Assembly (NCBI RefSeq): GCF_014529535.1
Contig: NW_023503374.1
Location: forward strand, 8,859,685-8,923,684
Direction of reading: 5' to 3'
DNA from: Bradysia coprophila
Taxonomy: Eukaryota > Arthropoda > Insecta > Diptera > Sciaridae
DNA length: 64,000 nucleotides
Shown: positions 49,628 to 61,805 of the stretch, piece by piece
Layout of the letters: every line of letters begins with the position of its first letter
Position numbering within the stretch: the stretch's first letter is position 1
The notes under the pieces: generated by a model
What the model saw: the letters and a program-made list of their open reading frames with translations, nothing else
Told to the model about the DNA's origin: nothing
Databases searched by the model: none
Position numbers and translations under genes: made by a program

Positions 49628-49884
49628 AACTGAAATAGACAAAACCCATCAATTTACTTCAAAAAATTCAACCTTCACATTCACCATATTAAATTTGTTC
49701 AATCGAATAGTCATGGAAAAATTCATTCAAAACCGTTCTCGCACGATAAATCGTAAAGAAATGATTTTTTTTCCGCACGCTATATCGTTCAGGAAAACCT
49801 GACGCTGACATTTCGTAACAAAAAATCATTTCAAAATATGTCGTATTTCAGTTGCCCGGTGCACAAACCTCTTAGAAACATCTA

Positions 49885-49972
49885 ATCATCTGTTATCGAC
49901 AGCAATGACAAAGTAGACGACCATCACTGGGTTATATGGTAAAATGATGGGTCATAAATGAGGTAAAAGATT
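49885..49972 (-). repeat. Dispersed short repeat copy (family D)
   Basis: In plus-strand reading it starts ATCATCTGTTATCGACAGCA and ends GAGGTAAAAGATT, the reverse complement of the layout at 9421-9522. Confidence 0.65.
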
Positions 49973-50356
49973 CTGCATCAAATATTTATATTTAGTTGCT
50001 TATAAATACGCTGAACAAAAAACTGAGGCTTACCATTAACATAACATCCTAAGCAAAATCGGTGCTACGTTTCGCTTAACCTGTTACATGCGGCAACCAT
50101 ATCAGCAGCATTTGCATCAGATATAATTCCTTCTTTCGATTTCGATCAAAGTATCAATCGACTGATTTGAAATCTTTTACTTCGATTTCGACCTCGTATA
50201 TTTTAATCGAAATTATAGATAACAGATGAAGCAGTTCGTATACTGGTAGTGTAGTGATGCTAATCTCGATGACGGATCTCAATGTGAAATGTACAATCTA
50301 GCCAATAATGCTTGTAACATGTTAGTAGAAAGCCAGCTTCGGAACTGTAAATAATT

Positions 50357-50560
50357 TTACTATGCTGATGCATGTAATAAGGCTATTACATGCATAGGCA
50401 TAGGCCTTTACATCACTCGCATAGTAAAACGTCGTACTACACACGGAAAATAAAGTGATATCTCGTATCACGATGAGTAAATGTACCTCGGGCTAAAGCC
50501 CTCGGTTACTTTTACTCATCTGGATACGAGATATCACTTTACTTCCCTTGCATAGTAATG
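50357..50560. mobile_element. Two abutting palindromes (MITE pair)
   Basis: 50357-50428 is framed by TTACTATGC / GCATAGTAA. 50436-50560 folds through AAAGTGATATCTCGTATC / GATACGAGATATCACTTT and GATGAGTAAA / TTTACTCATC, and ends GGGAAG-type plus TTACTATGC inverted. The second palindrome matches 22641-22776 in opposite orientation, so it belongs to a family. Confidence 0.75.
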
Positions 50561-51877
50561 TACTATGAACGAAATAGCAACGAAGTAGTTTTAATTTTTT
50601 CGTCGTCTCGTATCTACTCAATTATTTATTGTACCACTTTTTTAACACCGTTCAAACACAATACAACATCACTCTATGGCTATGTTTAATCATCACATAT
50701 AGATAATTGTATGCAATGATAAACCTTTCTGTGAAGGGACAGTTCTGATGACATTATCTAATAAATAAATTTAAGAAAGGTTGTTCATATCACTAATTTT
50801 TATGTGCTCCTGTTCAAAAACTCACATATTTTTGAGGAGTAGACGTTTAACATGGGTTTTGAGGACCTGGATGGACAATGGTTGTAATATAATAAACAAT
50901 TTCTTGTTACTTAAATGAATGATTCGCTTAGATTCTATTTTTATGTTCTCCTGATCATGATTTCGTAAATATATAAGAAATCGGCATACGAATGGTTTTG
51001 TGAGGACCCTCTACATGAAACGATGTTTTTAAGGACTTGATTGGATATATACATACAGAGCAACACCAACCATTTTGATTGTAATCCTTCACGCATGCGC
51101 GTCGAAAAGTAGTTTTTTGAGGACCTTGTAAATTTATGAATGAGTAAGTTATCTTGATTTGGAACGACAGTCGAGTTTGAACCTTAATAACCAAACATTC
51201 TTTGCAAATAAAGACGAATGTTAAATTGGAACGTTCGAAATCTGGGAGTTCCAAATCAAAATTTCAATACATTTTGGATTTAGAACGATTAACATTGCTG
51301 CTTATGGCGTTCCAACTTAAGATCGTTCAAAATCGAGATAACTTTTTGCTTCTTGCCGCATGTGCTCCTGTTCACAATTCGTATAATGTACGAAATCCAT
51401 CGATAAAATTGTTGTTTTGAGGACTGTTTTTCAATTATATGAGCATTTTCTAAGCAAAAATGTGCTAAATAGAAACTAGAATCCTGAAAAATTGGTTCAA
51501 CTACTCGTTGAATTGACCTTTAATTGATATAGTAGTTGAGATACTTTTTCATTGTATGCTGATTAGTTTAATAAAACTCTCACTGGAAAAGAAGTCTGCA
51601 TTTTTTTCGCATGTTCGAGAGGTGTCATTTTAGCCTAGCGCCCGTTAACAGAGAATTGAAATTAACCCGTTCACGATTTTCGAAAAATTTATTATTTACA
51701 ACGAATGTCAACAAAATGTACCACAGCTAAGTCTACATTAAATTCTACAGAGATCACCTTTCAAATTCCTAGAATATATTTGGCATAGTTTTGAGATCCA
51801 AGCGCGAGCCTAAACGTTAAAAGGATTCGTCAACAAATGTCACAGAGAAGACTCCCAGCTGTAATTTTGCTTTAAAC

Positions 51878-53536
51878 TCACCTGTCCAGCCCAATAATAT
51901 GCATCATTTTATCCATGACCTGAGGAATCAACCATGGATTAACGATTCTCCAATGACTGAAGGTGGGTAGGGAAATACAAATAAAAACTTTCAGCCAGGA
52001 TATGTTTTTCAGAAACTTAGTCGTCTTCGCATTTTTGTCCAATTTACTGAGAAAAAGCTTCATCACCAACTGCAAATGAGAAAATTGTGAGTTTGCTCCA
52101 GACCATGGTTTAAACCCTTTACAGACGGCTGTGACATTATTTGTTATCGACAGATACCACAAATATCAACAAAAAGTTCGTTCTACTGCTGTCTTTTGTA
52201 GCAAAACATATGATAAAACTATTGAAGTAGTAGATTTTGCATCATCCTGTTGAAAGCACTTAGATCAAAAGAATGAAATAGTCGTCTGTAAAAGGTTAAA
52301 AAAGAGCTGCAATGAACTGTATACCTCCACGAGAGCGGTAAGAGCGTACGTAAATAAAAAATATCGTGGCGATAAATAAAAAGCTGTTCCAGCTAAAAGG
52401 CCGGCCAGAAATGATTTTTTATGTTGTTCCCATTTCGTATTCAGTTCGTTCAGTAAAAAGTTAAATACTTGAAACGATGTCCCGTACATGGCAAAAAATC
52501 CCAGCAACTTATAGTCGAAATTCTGCACAAAGAACACGATAAATTGGAATATACTTTTCCGCAACAACTGGACGCTTTTTGTCAGTATTTTGATACTCGA
52601 CATGAGCACGCCCACTTTCACTGTACTCATCACTTGCTGAAATAGACGTACGTTAGTCGATATTTTAGGAGAAACACTTAGCATGCACCTTGTAAATTAA
52701 ATCTTTCAACAGATCCATTTTCTCTATTAACTCACTTTCAGACTCCTTTTCGGATTTTTTATGCTCGAAATTTTGTGCGTACCTTAAAAAATTGCAATTT
52801 TCAGGAACCATAAAACACTTCCCGATCAGACACTAACCAATATCGATGGCTTTCCTCAGTCATCAACCCCATCAGTCCCATAATACACGAACTGAGCGCC
52901 ATAAAGAGCACCGTCGAAACCATTCTCGATTCTCTTATCAATTTAACCGTCTGATTGTCAGAAGTTCGCAGTAACGTCTGTACCAATAAATTATTCACAA
53001 AGAGATATTGAATCTTTGCAAACTTCGGAGGAAGGTGGTTCACACATATTAACAAGGAAACAAGCATAGGAATACAACTCATGTTAAAGTATCGAATTCC
53101 GTCACACATTTTGCTGAAGAGGAGGAATTGAAACATCGACATGAATCACAATATTAGTAAAAGTATGTATGCGAGAAGCAACCTCACCACAAAAAGCAAT
53201 GAACACCGAATGAAAATGCTACCGTTGCTGCGCTACCGATCGACATTTTGAAATAGATCTCGGCCTTTTCTTTCCATTCGTTCAACGTTGTGTTTTGAAG
53301 GTTTGCCACCAGTGGAATCTTTGAAAACAAATTTGAAACAAACAGGCAATAGAATACACACAAAATGCCAGCAAAATTACCAAAATTAGAGGTCCGAGAT
53401 ATTTCAAACATCGAAAGCTTGATTCGCGTATAAAGTACCAAAGGAACGATGAACAGGACTCGTAATCCGGATGAAGAAGATCTTTGCATGTTAAATTCTT
53501 TGTTCTATCAGAAAAGAATTTACTAAATGTGGTCAT
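51878..53536 (-). CDS. Tmem135: Transmembrane protein 135 homologue
   Basis: Exons 53381-53536, 53188-53318, 52838-53113, 52689-52782, 52325-52636 and 51878-52069 join in frame to 386 residues. The N-terminal cysteine-rich segment (LTCKDLLHPDYESC...WYFIRES) and a glycine-rich helix pair near the C-terminus (FLAGLLAGTAFYLSPRYFLF) are TMEM135 marks. Several hydrophobic helices lie between (e.g. YFNMSCIPMLVSLLICV, MVSTVLFMALSSCIMGLMGL). TMEM135 proteins act at peroxisomal and mitochondrial membranes in organelle dynamics and lipid balance. I chose the ATG at 53536 as the first in-frame methionine. The stop (AGG TGA) overlaps a good donor (CAG|GTGAGT at 51882), so a further C-terminal exon is possible. 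Two introns are 55-62 bases. Confidence 0.86.
52127..52243 (-). repeat. Dispersed short repeat copy (family D) in a TMEM135 intron
   Basis: TTTGTTATCGACAG at the plus-strand left and GCAAAACATATGATAAAACT then GAAGTAGTAGATTTTGCATC at the right. The same GCAAAACATATG(A/C)TAAAA string occurs in the copy at 63310-63412. Confidence 0.65.
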
Positions 53537-54492
53537 TGTCGTGGTATTCAAAGAAAGTCAAGCAATCGAATAAATAATTGAAAATAAATCGTTTACAACT
53601 TTCATCGCAATATAGTGAAACTACCGACTGTTGTAGCGGTGAGAACTGTAATGAAAATTATACCGTATATTGAACGTGACAAATTTGAAATGCAAATTTT
53701 AAAAACTCATTGATTATCAATAAATGAGTCGCTATTGTGCATTAAATGTTATTTCTGTAGGGAACTAACGCTTCAATGAAACTACTAAAAATCACTTTTC
53801 GATGCGATGGCTAATCAAATTCACATTTGTTTGCCATCATTATCTAGAATCATTGTATCAAGGAATCTGTTAGTGCCCCAAGGAATATAAGCCTGATCAT
53901 TAACATTTCAGACAAGGCCAATCATCTGTTATATTGTCAGTAACGGAAATAATTATTCAGAAATGCTTGTTTTAAAACGAATGAAGGACAAGATTTTGAA
54001 GATTTTAGCAATAATTTGAACAAAAGAAATAACAGATTTAGTAATAATTGTGAATTATATAGATTATTACAAAGTGTATCAACAATAGTCCACTTAGGTC
54101 TGCAAACTCATTAAGCAGAAATAATTTCCATTATTCTTGGTTACGCATTTTCTTCATAATATTTTGTTGTTTGCTAAATGTTATCAGGATTGATTTAGTT
54201 GGAAAGTCGACGTATTATTTCTAAAAAAAACTTTGAATTTCAAAGTTTCTTTTTCGAATCTATGTCGGCTATACATTGATGAATTGTTAAACGAGAAGGT
54301 ATTTAGGTATTTACATCCATAGTTTTGCATTGAAGCAAAAATAGCTTTCAAAGTCTCTTTTAATGACAAAATGTGCAACGAGTGGATGGTTTATAAAACG
54401 CTTACGAAGACTGGTCCTGTGAACATAACAGGTGAAAATGCGAGACTCAATTTGAAAGGTAAAACGTTTCAGAACGAAATTAACCTTTAATT

Positions 54493-54643
54493 GTAATAGT
54501 GACCTAGAGTGAACGACATCTCAAATGTCTCACTGTCATTTTTTTCAGAGAATGTCATTGTGAATTTGCTATGACACAATAAAATTCTCAGAAAAATTTG
54601 ACAGTGAGACATTTGAGATGTCGTTCACTGTAATTTCTATTAC
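54493..54643. mobile_element. MITE with long near-perfect inverted repeats
   Basis: GTAATAG ends, then AGTGAACGACATCTCAAATG on the left and its inverted match on the right, continuing TCTCACTGTCA(T/A)(A/T)TTTTT. About 39 matched bases per arm plus the outer 7. Confidence 0.85.
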
Positions 54644-55306
54644 CTTCTTTATTTTTAATCAAAAAGTGATACTTCATTGGATCTCTGAATATCTCTGCAC
54701 AGTTCTGCAATCTCGAACATGATTGGTTCGACGGTGAGCACTTTGAGAAAGGTGTTTGATGTATCCATCTCTTATACGACGGATCAAACTATACATCGAT
54801 CTGATGTTGATCACAATATGTAACAGATTTATTATTATTTAAATAGTTTTATGCTTGCTTTTTAGAAATATCAAGTGAATCCCTGAAAAACGGTGGACGA
54901 TATTTTATTGCCTGCCGCAAGCGAAAGTAGACCATTGCAAATAACAGTTTGCTCCTTGCAAATACCTGATATCGCTGAGGGTGACGCATTGTGCGCCGTA
55001 CGCAAAAGTCTTATCCACAAAAAATTGAGTCGAAAAATTTTTGAAAGAAAGTTTTACATTGCGTCACAAGTGGCAGATGGGGGCCATTAGAGCCAAGGGG
55101 AGAAGTCATAAAGTTTCTGTAAATATGCTCCGCCGTCCCCAAAATGTTTTTAAAAAACATTTTTGGTAGTGGACTTGCGTCACTCCCGCTTACTAACGTG
55201 CGTGCATGATAATATCCAATATACAACTAATAAATTCAAAGCAAAATCTTAGCAACAGTATAATTATCAAATGTGTTCTGGTGTTCAAAATATCAGATAC
55301 TTGACA

Positions 55307-55405
55307 CAAAATCTTGTACTTTATTTGTTTTAACATTCATTCTATAAGACCACATTAACCGCCGGTCATAGCTTATATATATCTTTTGTTGCTCTCGACA
55401 TAAGA
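55307..55405 (+). repeat. Dispersed short repeat copy (family D)
   Basis: CAAAATCTTGTACTTTATTT, GTTTTAACATTCATTCTATA, then TTTTGTTGCTCTCGACATAA. Shares the TTTTAACATTCAT block with the copy at 38263. Confidence 0.6.
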
Positions 55406-57483
55406 TTATAGTCTTAGCAACGCACTTCAAGCATGAGTGGAAGTCTAAATAGTGTATCTGACAAATTTTGAAACGCCTAATTTTAATTTTAATTTTAACT
55501 ATGCCAAGTATCGTGTTTATTTTCTAATTATCTTCCTGTGTATTGTCGTTAATGTGTTGTCACCCATATAAAATGTAAATATTAAGCTTAATCGTAAGGA
55601 CATTTGTATACTATCTTTGATTAATAATAAAAATTAAATGAAATGAAATGTAAAAAAATCTTTAAAAAATTTTCATACAAAATAGTATTCCATTTGGCAG
55701 CTACCACTCGAAGCACTTTTGCTTGAAGTGCGTTAGTTTTAGTCCAACTAAAAGTGATTTTTGCTATAAATCGGACGAACACTTCGGTTAACTTACAACT
55801 TACATGGGAGAAACGTGCTTCGGCCCTCTAAAAACTGAATGTAATTGATAACGAAGCATATAGTTCTCTATTGAATAGTCAACATTTATACATCCAACAC
55901 CACCCATAATAACCTCACGTTCTACCTATTATACAGATATTAGCAATCAGCATGGTTCATTGTATAAGTTTTTGTTGTGGGAAAAGGTTTGCTCTTCTGT
56001 TGTACACACGGTCTCACTTTCATTGCAGTTAGTATACATGAACGCTCCGTTCGAAATGTCTGTGAAAAATTTCGCGAGCTTCGCCATTTAAAGCCACTAT
56101 GTATTTGGATTGTATACATGTTACGTGTTAATCAGGTGTTTTACTTAATGTTTTATTTATTCAAATAATATAAATAAAAGACGAATTGAAAGCTATGACT
56201 CAAAAGTTTTATTTTTTATCAAAATGCCTACCGAGCATAATTTTAATAAAAAGAATTTACTTCAGTCGTAATTAATAAAACCGAAGCACACAAAAAACAT
56301 TTTCATTGAAATTTTTGCATGCATCCAATGCATAAAACATAAATTTGTGCTTAATTTGATCCGATAGTTTGCGATAAAATATAACTGTGCGATAAACGCG
56401 GTGTGTATGGATGGTTTTGTTTTTTTACGATAAGATTCTTATTAATGATAATGCGCTTGCTTATCATCGCATTAAGTATTTGCATGTGATTATTCTAAAG
56501 TGATTACTGTGTCGACACTAATTGTCGTAAAGTTTATTTATGTGAAAGTTTGAATCGCTTCGCTTGATAGAATTGCACAGTGGAAATTAACAGCAAGAAC
56601 TATTAATTAGGTGTGATATCGGTAAATTGATACACTTTATTTTATGCATTAAAATAAAATTGAAATCGAATCTCCTAAAACCTTTGTGGTTGGATTACTG
56701 CTTCAGTATTACGCTTTTTAGTTCAAACAAGGAGTATTGAGCAAAATGTTGGTATTAAATCGGTTCACACCTTTTACGAACGGCAAACGTATCGTGGTGA
56801 AGTAATTAAATCTGCTAAGATTAGATCGGAAACAGTTATTTGTTGAACTGGCGAAGAAAACAGCATTTTTCACAACCAGCCGTCTCGTAGTTTTGAAACG
56901 TTTTACTTACTGAAAATTGATTAAAACAGACCGCGATTGGACATAACAATGAAAGTTAAGTTATGCACTATCAGAATTGAGGTATTAAGTTACATGCAGA
57001 TCAAGAACTGTCCAGAACCGAGTCCAGAACTGTCGTGCAGCTTTCAATGGCTTCAGTAGCTATGGTTCGACCTTTGTAAATCCTGTAAATGGCAGACCCG
57101 TAACCAGGTAGTGGCTGGAGTAGGCAGAGCCCCCTCTAATTTAGCCATTTTTAGCTATTTTTTTTCAATTTTGCCATACAAAAATATTTTTTAGGGAGCT
57201 GAGCCTACTCTAAAATGTTTAGGGGCTTGGGGGCTGGTTACGGGCCTGGTAAATGGGTTAAAAATGGACATTGAAACTTTCCTGACCTCATAAGAAACAA
57301 TTCTGGATACCACTTTTCTTCTCCCATATAAATTTTAAAATGTTGAAAGTGTAGCTACTGAATCCAGTGACTACATTTATAAAATAAATTTCAACACAAT
57401 TTGTTCCACAGCATTCCTCACCTCCTACTTTAATGTTACCTACAATCTGCCTAAGATCGAGACCAGTAAAACTGTGTCCTATG

Positions 57484-57620
57484 ACGTCTGTTATCGATGG
57501 TCCCAACGATACTAAACGATATGATGTGATTAACTCGATCTTATTATAGGAAAACTGGTGCCAAGGCTAAATATTAATGAAGTAACAGATCTTGCATAGT
57601 TAGACCAAAAGAAGTAACAG
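57484..57620 (-). repeat. Dispersed short repeat copy (family D)
   Basis: Plus-strand reading starts GACGTCTGTTATCGATGG and ends GAAGTAACAGATCTTGCATA, then AAAGAAGTAACAGATTC, i.e. the doubled end seen at 9376. Confidence 0.6.
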
Positions 57621-58334
57621 ATTCGGTAAATATACATGTGTGACATGCTTGTCGTGTCACAACTGGTTGAATGTAGATGTGTTATGTCGGTCGGTGAACG
57701 GTTGTCTGAAGTATATTAAAATTCATTGTTGAATTAAATTTTTCCCATTTCTGTAGTGAAGTTACATTGAAAACAAAAGTAAGTTCTTCCTAAACTAAAA
57801 ATGATTCAGAAAATGAAACGTACCAGTCTGGTATCCATAAAAATTTAAAGATTCGTAACGATCAAATTAACTCGGGCTGGAAGTTAAACGAATAATTTTT
57901 CCGATAAAGTGTCTTTACCGGTTCTTCATCTATTCTTTTGTTTTATTTTAAAGAAAAGTTGGAAACATTTTTGCCACCTGAATCAACAAGTGTATTGTAA
58001 TTATACATGACAATTAAACATATGCGAATAAAAACAGAACTTCGGTGTTGCTTGTCGATGAGCAAATAGATTTTTGTGTAAATAACGTTCTTTGGTTGAG
58101 TCTTAAAAATTTTTGTAACTGAGGGCTTCACGTCATTTTGCAAGTTATTCCCGACGATTTTCGGTAGTATTTTAGAGTAAAACATGAAGTACATGGATCG
58201 TTATTATAAACATAAACAAACATACATGCATGTATGTAAAAGCCGCGCAAAAAACGTTATATATGAGAAATAATGAAAGTGGTGAGTTTCTCGTTGAAGT
58301 CGTATTGAAGCCAAATAGAAAATAATTCCAGGAT

Positions 58335-59646
58335 GCCCCCGAGTAAAATTTGTTTTTTTAATCGAGACTTCTCAAAATCTTACTAATTATTGTATAGAGC
58401 TGAGAAGTCTGAATTCGATCGATCAGCAGAGTACATTTATGTACTTAAGAGTACTTAATAGATTGAGAAGTCTCAGGGTTGAGGTCTTGGAGATTTTCGT
58501 GAGGCGTTTATCAGACATTGTTTTTAGATCTTGGAGATGTTTGTAAGGTTTTTAACAGACATTTTTTTAAATTTTTAAGATGTATTTTCGTGAGACTAAA
58601 TTGGATTTGTGAGACTTTTTAGGTTCTGTATCTAGCTTTTGTGAGATTTTTCGTTAGACTTTTTTTTAGGTTTTTATGAGACATTTCTGTTAGGCTTTTT
58701 CAGAGAGAATTTTCAGAGGAAAAAAAACTTAGAAAAGTCTCATAAAAACCTAGAAAAACTAAAAAAAGATCTCACAGAGAACTCGAAAACTTGTCAGAAA
58801 TTCTTTGTGCTACTAATCTTCCTTACTCTTAGCCTGGGGACAGTTACTCGCTACACATCCTGTATTGTCTCAGAGTTCTATATTTATCCTCACTGTTTAT
58901 TTATCCTTCAAATGTTGCAAGTTCACGTTTTATTATAAAATTGCGCATGCAATTTCCATACGAATCATTAGTAAAACAGTTACCGTAACACACAGAACAG
59001 ATTTAATTTTTAATCGGAATGAGCTACAAAAAAATTAAGAAATGTCTGAAGAAGGCCTCAAAATTCTCACCAAGAAAAAAATCTCAATTTTAACTCAGAA
59101 AAATCTCAGGAAGGAATCCAAACTAAAAATTAGGAAATGTCTGAAAAATGCCTCAAAATCCTCATCAAAACTTCCAAGAAAACCCCTCAATTTTAACACA
59201 GAAAAATCTCAGAAATAAATTAAAACTAAAAATTGAGGAATTTCTGAAAAATCCTCACCAAAAAGTAAGAAAAAATCTCTGAAAAATTCCAAGAAAAAAC
59301 CTCAATTTTAACTCAACGAAATCTCAAGAAGGACATCAAACTAAAAATTAAGAAATGTCTGAAAAATGCCTCAAAATTCTCACAAAAAGGTGCAAGAAAA
59401 AAAACTCAATTTTAACTCAACAAAATCTCAGGAATGCATTTAAACTAAAAATTAAGAAATATGTCTGAAAACTGTCTCAAAATCCTCAAACAGTTTTACA
59501 AAAGTCTCAGAAGTAACTCACGAAAATCTCATGAAATTCAAAGTACGCTCAAGTCTGTCTCAACAATGTCTCAGCACGAAATCATTTTTTGAGAACTTGA
59601 GACGTCTAAATCCATCCTCAATTGAGGACTTTTTTTTACTCGGGCG
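58335..59646. mobile_element. Foldback-like element with internal about 100-bp repeats
   Basis: Outer ends CCCGAGTAAAA and inverted CCCGAGTAAAA bound 1.3 kb. The left half is rich in GAGAC/TTTTT words, the right half in their complements (GTCTC, CTCAAAA), so the halves face each other. The right half contains four and a half diverged direct units of about 95-116 bases, starting near 59030, 59125, 59227, 59343 and 59447 with AAAAATTA(A/G)GAAATGTCTG. Long inverted repeats built from direct repeats are the pattern of Foldback elements. No coding frame. Confidence 0.7.
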
Positions 59647-60556
59647 AAACTTCGATACCGCTACGTTCATGATGACATGGGTTATAATCCCACTAATGAA
59701 AACAACAGAATTACTTATTTGCTAGCAAAGAGGTAAACACGTATTTACGATTAAAATAATATTAAAAACTGTGTGCTGTAACATCAGCATTACATATTCA
59801 TATTCATTGTGTAAATATGGAGCATAGAAAAATTATTTAATTGGATTTAAAATAAAGCACACAATGGTAATGTAATAATATTTGGTTTACTATTCTAAAG
59901 AAGCTTATTACAGTGAGCTTTTTTCAAATAAATAGAAATCAATGACTAGCGAGTCCTTGACTCTACTCGATCTTTATCGCCAAGAAATCGGGAAATGCTT
60001 TTCTTTTCACAATTTCATTTATTCTCGCAAGCATTCTATGTATTCAATTGTATAGGTATAATTGATGTGATCTCTGACGTTCTAGAAACCAATTATTGAA
60101 AACTCGTGATTCGAATTGTTTTAATGAAAGTGTCGTTTTCTGCTCATTTCAGACCCAGACTGAAAATGATTGTTTTTTTAAATCGACAAATATAACAATC
60201 AAAATATTTACACATTCATAACTATATTCCATCAGAATGTTGTGGTTGGTTGCTGTTGCTTTGTAAGCATATTACACAGTAAAATAATGATTCTTTCATC
60301 TTAACATCCGTTCATGACAACAAATAATTTATTTATTGAGTTATGGATTAACCACAATGAAATGAGTCTTCCTCTATACTGATGTTTATTGGGTTATAAT
60401 ACTTAGTTTGTGAGTGCATGTACGTCATGTGTGTACGTGTTACATGTTATGCATTACAATTTGTTTTTGTGTTATGTATCATCCCATTGTGGAAAATAAA
60501 AGTGGTTTTCATTTCGATGCATGAAATAACACTTTACTGTCGTCGCCGTGTTTAGT
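59647..60556. other. Gene-free AT-rich stretch
   Basis: No exon, RNA gene or clear repeat recognised. Confidence 0.5.
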
Positions 60557-60714
60557 ATATTTTTTTATCTTCCATGTGTGACTATTTCATACATTACTCG
60601 TTTCTGTATATAAACTCTAAGCCATACGTTATTCTGGTTGTCTAGGGATATAATTTTATTACTCTTCTAGGGTAAATTTTATTTCCGTTTTTTATTTTGA
60701 AGAAAAAAACCAAT

Positions 60715-60786
60715 GACCCGACGGAGATTCGAACTCCGAACCTCCTGCATATCAACAAACTACGCTAACCATTACACCACCGAGTC
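60715..60786 (-). tRNA. tRNA-like gene, probable pseudogene (anticodon position reads GAT)
   Basis: On the minus strand 72 bases fit tRNA spacing exactly. A 7-bp acceptor stem (GACTCGG/TCGGGTC, two G-U pairs) and a perfect T arm CGGAG-TTCGAAT-CTCCG are present, with box A like TGGTGTAATGGTTAGCG, resembling tRNA-Val. The anticodon stem GTTTG/GCAGG does not pair, though the loop TTGATAT has U33 and would place GAT (Ile). A T run lies 6 bases downstream. Broken anticodon stem and the repeat context argue for a pseudogene or a SINE head. Confidence 0.45.
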
Positions 60787-61190
60787 TTCTAATATACCAG
60801 ATATGCATACTCTAATGTTGCAGCGTGGGACTCAATTTATAAAGTACATAAGCAACATGTACTACAAAATTTCGTGTGTGTGTGTGTTGACGCCATGTGT
60901 TTTTTTTTCGTTTAGAACGAAAAAAAAATCAAATTTTGACTAAACGGATTCTCTTCATTCAAAACTTCATTGTTTTGTGTTTTACCGAAGGATGTCTTTC
61001 GTAATTAGTTTTTCAATTGGACAAATATCTGCTGAGAAATATGCCATTGCATACGTGGTGTATCAATATGTAAAAAAGCGTAAGGTCTCAGTGCGCAGCA
61101 GATATTCGTTCGATTGGAAGTTTACTTACGATAAAGAGATCAGAATACTTTCTTTGCAATTTATTTTGATAAAACAAAAAAAAAAAAAAA

Positions 61191-61268
61191 TGTTTGTTGC
61201 GGGAAGAGAACTCACGATCTTATGCATAAAAAGTTCACGCTCTAGCCGATTCGGCCATTGAGACTCAT
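61191..61268 (-). repeat. tRNA-like module (SINE-type promoter), copy 1
   Basis: Minus strand has box A TGGCCGAATCGGCTAGAGCG, which resembles Ser/Leu-type tRNAs, and a box B-like ATCGTGAGTTCTC. It ends with AACAAACA and a run of 14 T. The acceptor stem does not pair, so it is not a working tRNA. Confidence 0.55.
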
Positions 61269-61726
61269 GATTACATTTGATTTTGTTGTCATGAAACCCC
61301 GCATGTATGTAGAACATAAGCAATGACCATATATGTGTTAGTGACTCTGTCGCAGGTAGTCTGATCATTTTAAAAAGTACATAAGTATTTAACATGCACG
61401 ACAAAATGTCGCGAGTGTATGTGTGACTCGCATAATTTATTTAGAACGAAAAATAATCAAATTTTGACTAAATGGATTCTTGTTATTCAAAATTACGTTG
61501 TGTAGTGTTTTATCTCAGGATTTCGGTAACGCAATTAGTTATTCGATTGGACAAATATCTGCCGAGAAATGTGTCATTGCAAATATGGTGTAATCAATAT
61601 GACAAAAAGGCTAAGGCCTCGGTGCCCAGCAGATATTTCTTCGATTAAAAATCTAGCTACTATACTGGAGATCAGTTTATTTACTATTTTTTGTGATAGA
61701 AAATGAAAAAAAAAATGGAAAAAAAT

Positions 61727-61805
61727 GTTTGTTATGAGGATAGAACTCACGATCATATGCATAAAACTGACGCGCTCTAGCCGATTCGGCCACCGAGATT
61801 CACGA
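61727..61805 (-). repeat. tRNA-like module (SINE-type promoter), copy 2
   Basis: Same TGGCCGAATCGGCTAGAGCG box A, GATCGTGAGTTCTATCC box B region and AACAAACATTTTTTT end as copy 1, 538 bases away. The T arm (GTGAG/CTCAT) still pairs; the acceptor stem does not. Confidence 0.55.

Larger units (their letters stand above)
48502..51877. other. Spacer between UBAC1 and TMEM135, repeat-rich
   Basis: Holds a nested palindromic element (48832-49627), family D copies (49885-49972 minus; 50170-50230 plus) and a MITE pair (50357-50560). The rest, including 50600-51870, is AT-rich without recognisable exons. Promoter of UBAC1 expected near 48.5-48.7 kb. Confidence 0.6.
53537..58334. other. Gene-free region
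   Basis: No protein exon recognised on either strand. Holds family D copies (53921-54000 minus, 55307-55405 plus, 57484-57620 minus) and a MITE at 54493-54643; otherwise AT-rich unique-looking sequence. Confidence 0.6.

Noticed and set aside
57288-57506. 72-codon minus-strand open frame
   Set aside because: Partly overlaps a family D repeat and lacks motifs or splice context.
61191-61268. Genuine tRNA gene
   Set aside because: Box A is good but the acceptor stem does not pair and the anticodon arm is not canonical; kept as a tRNA-like module only.
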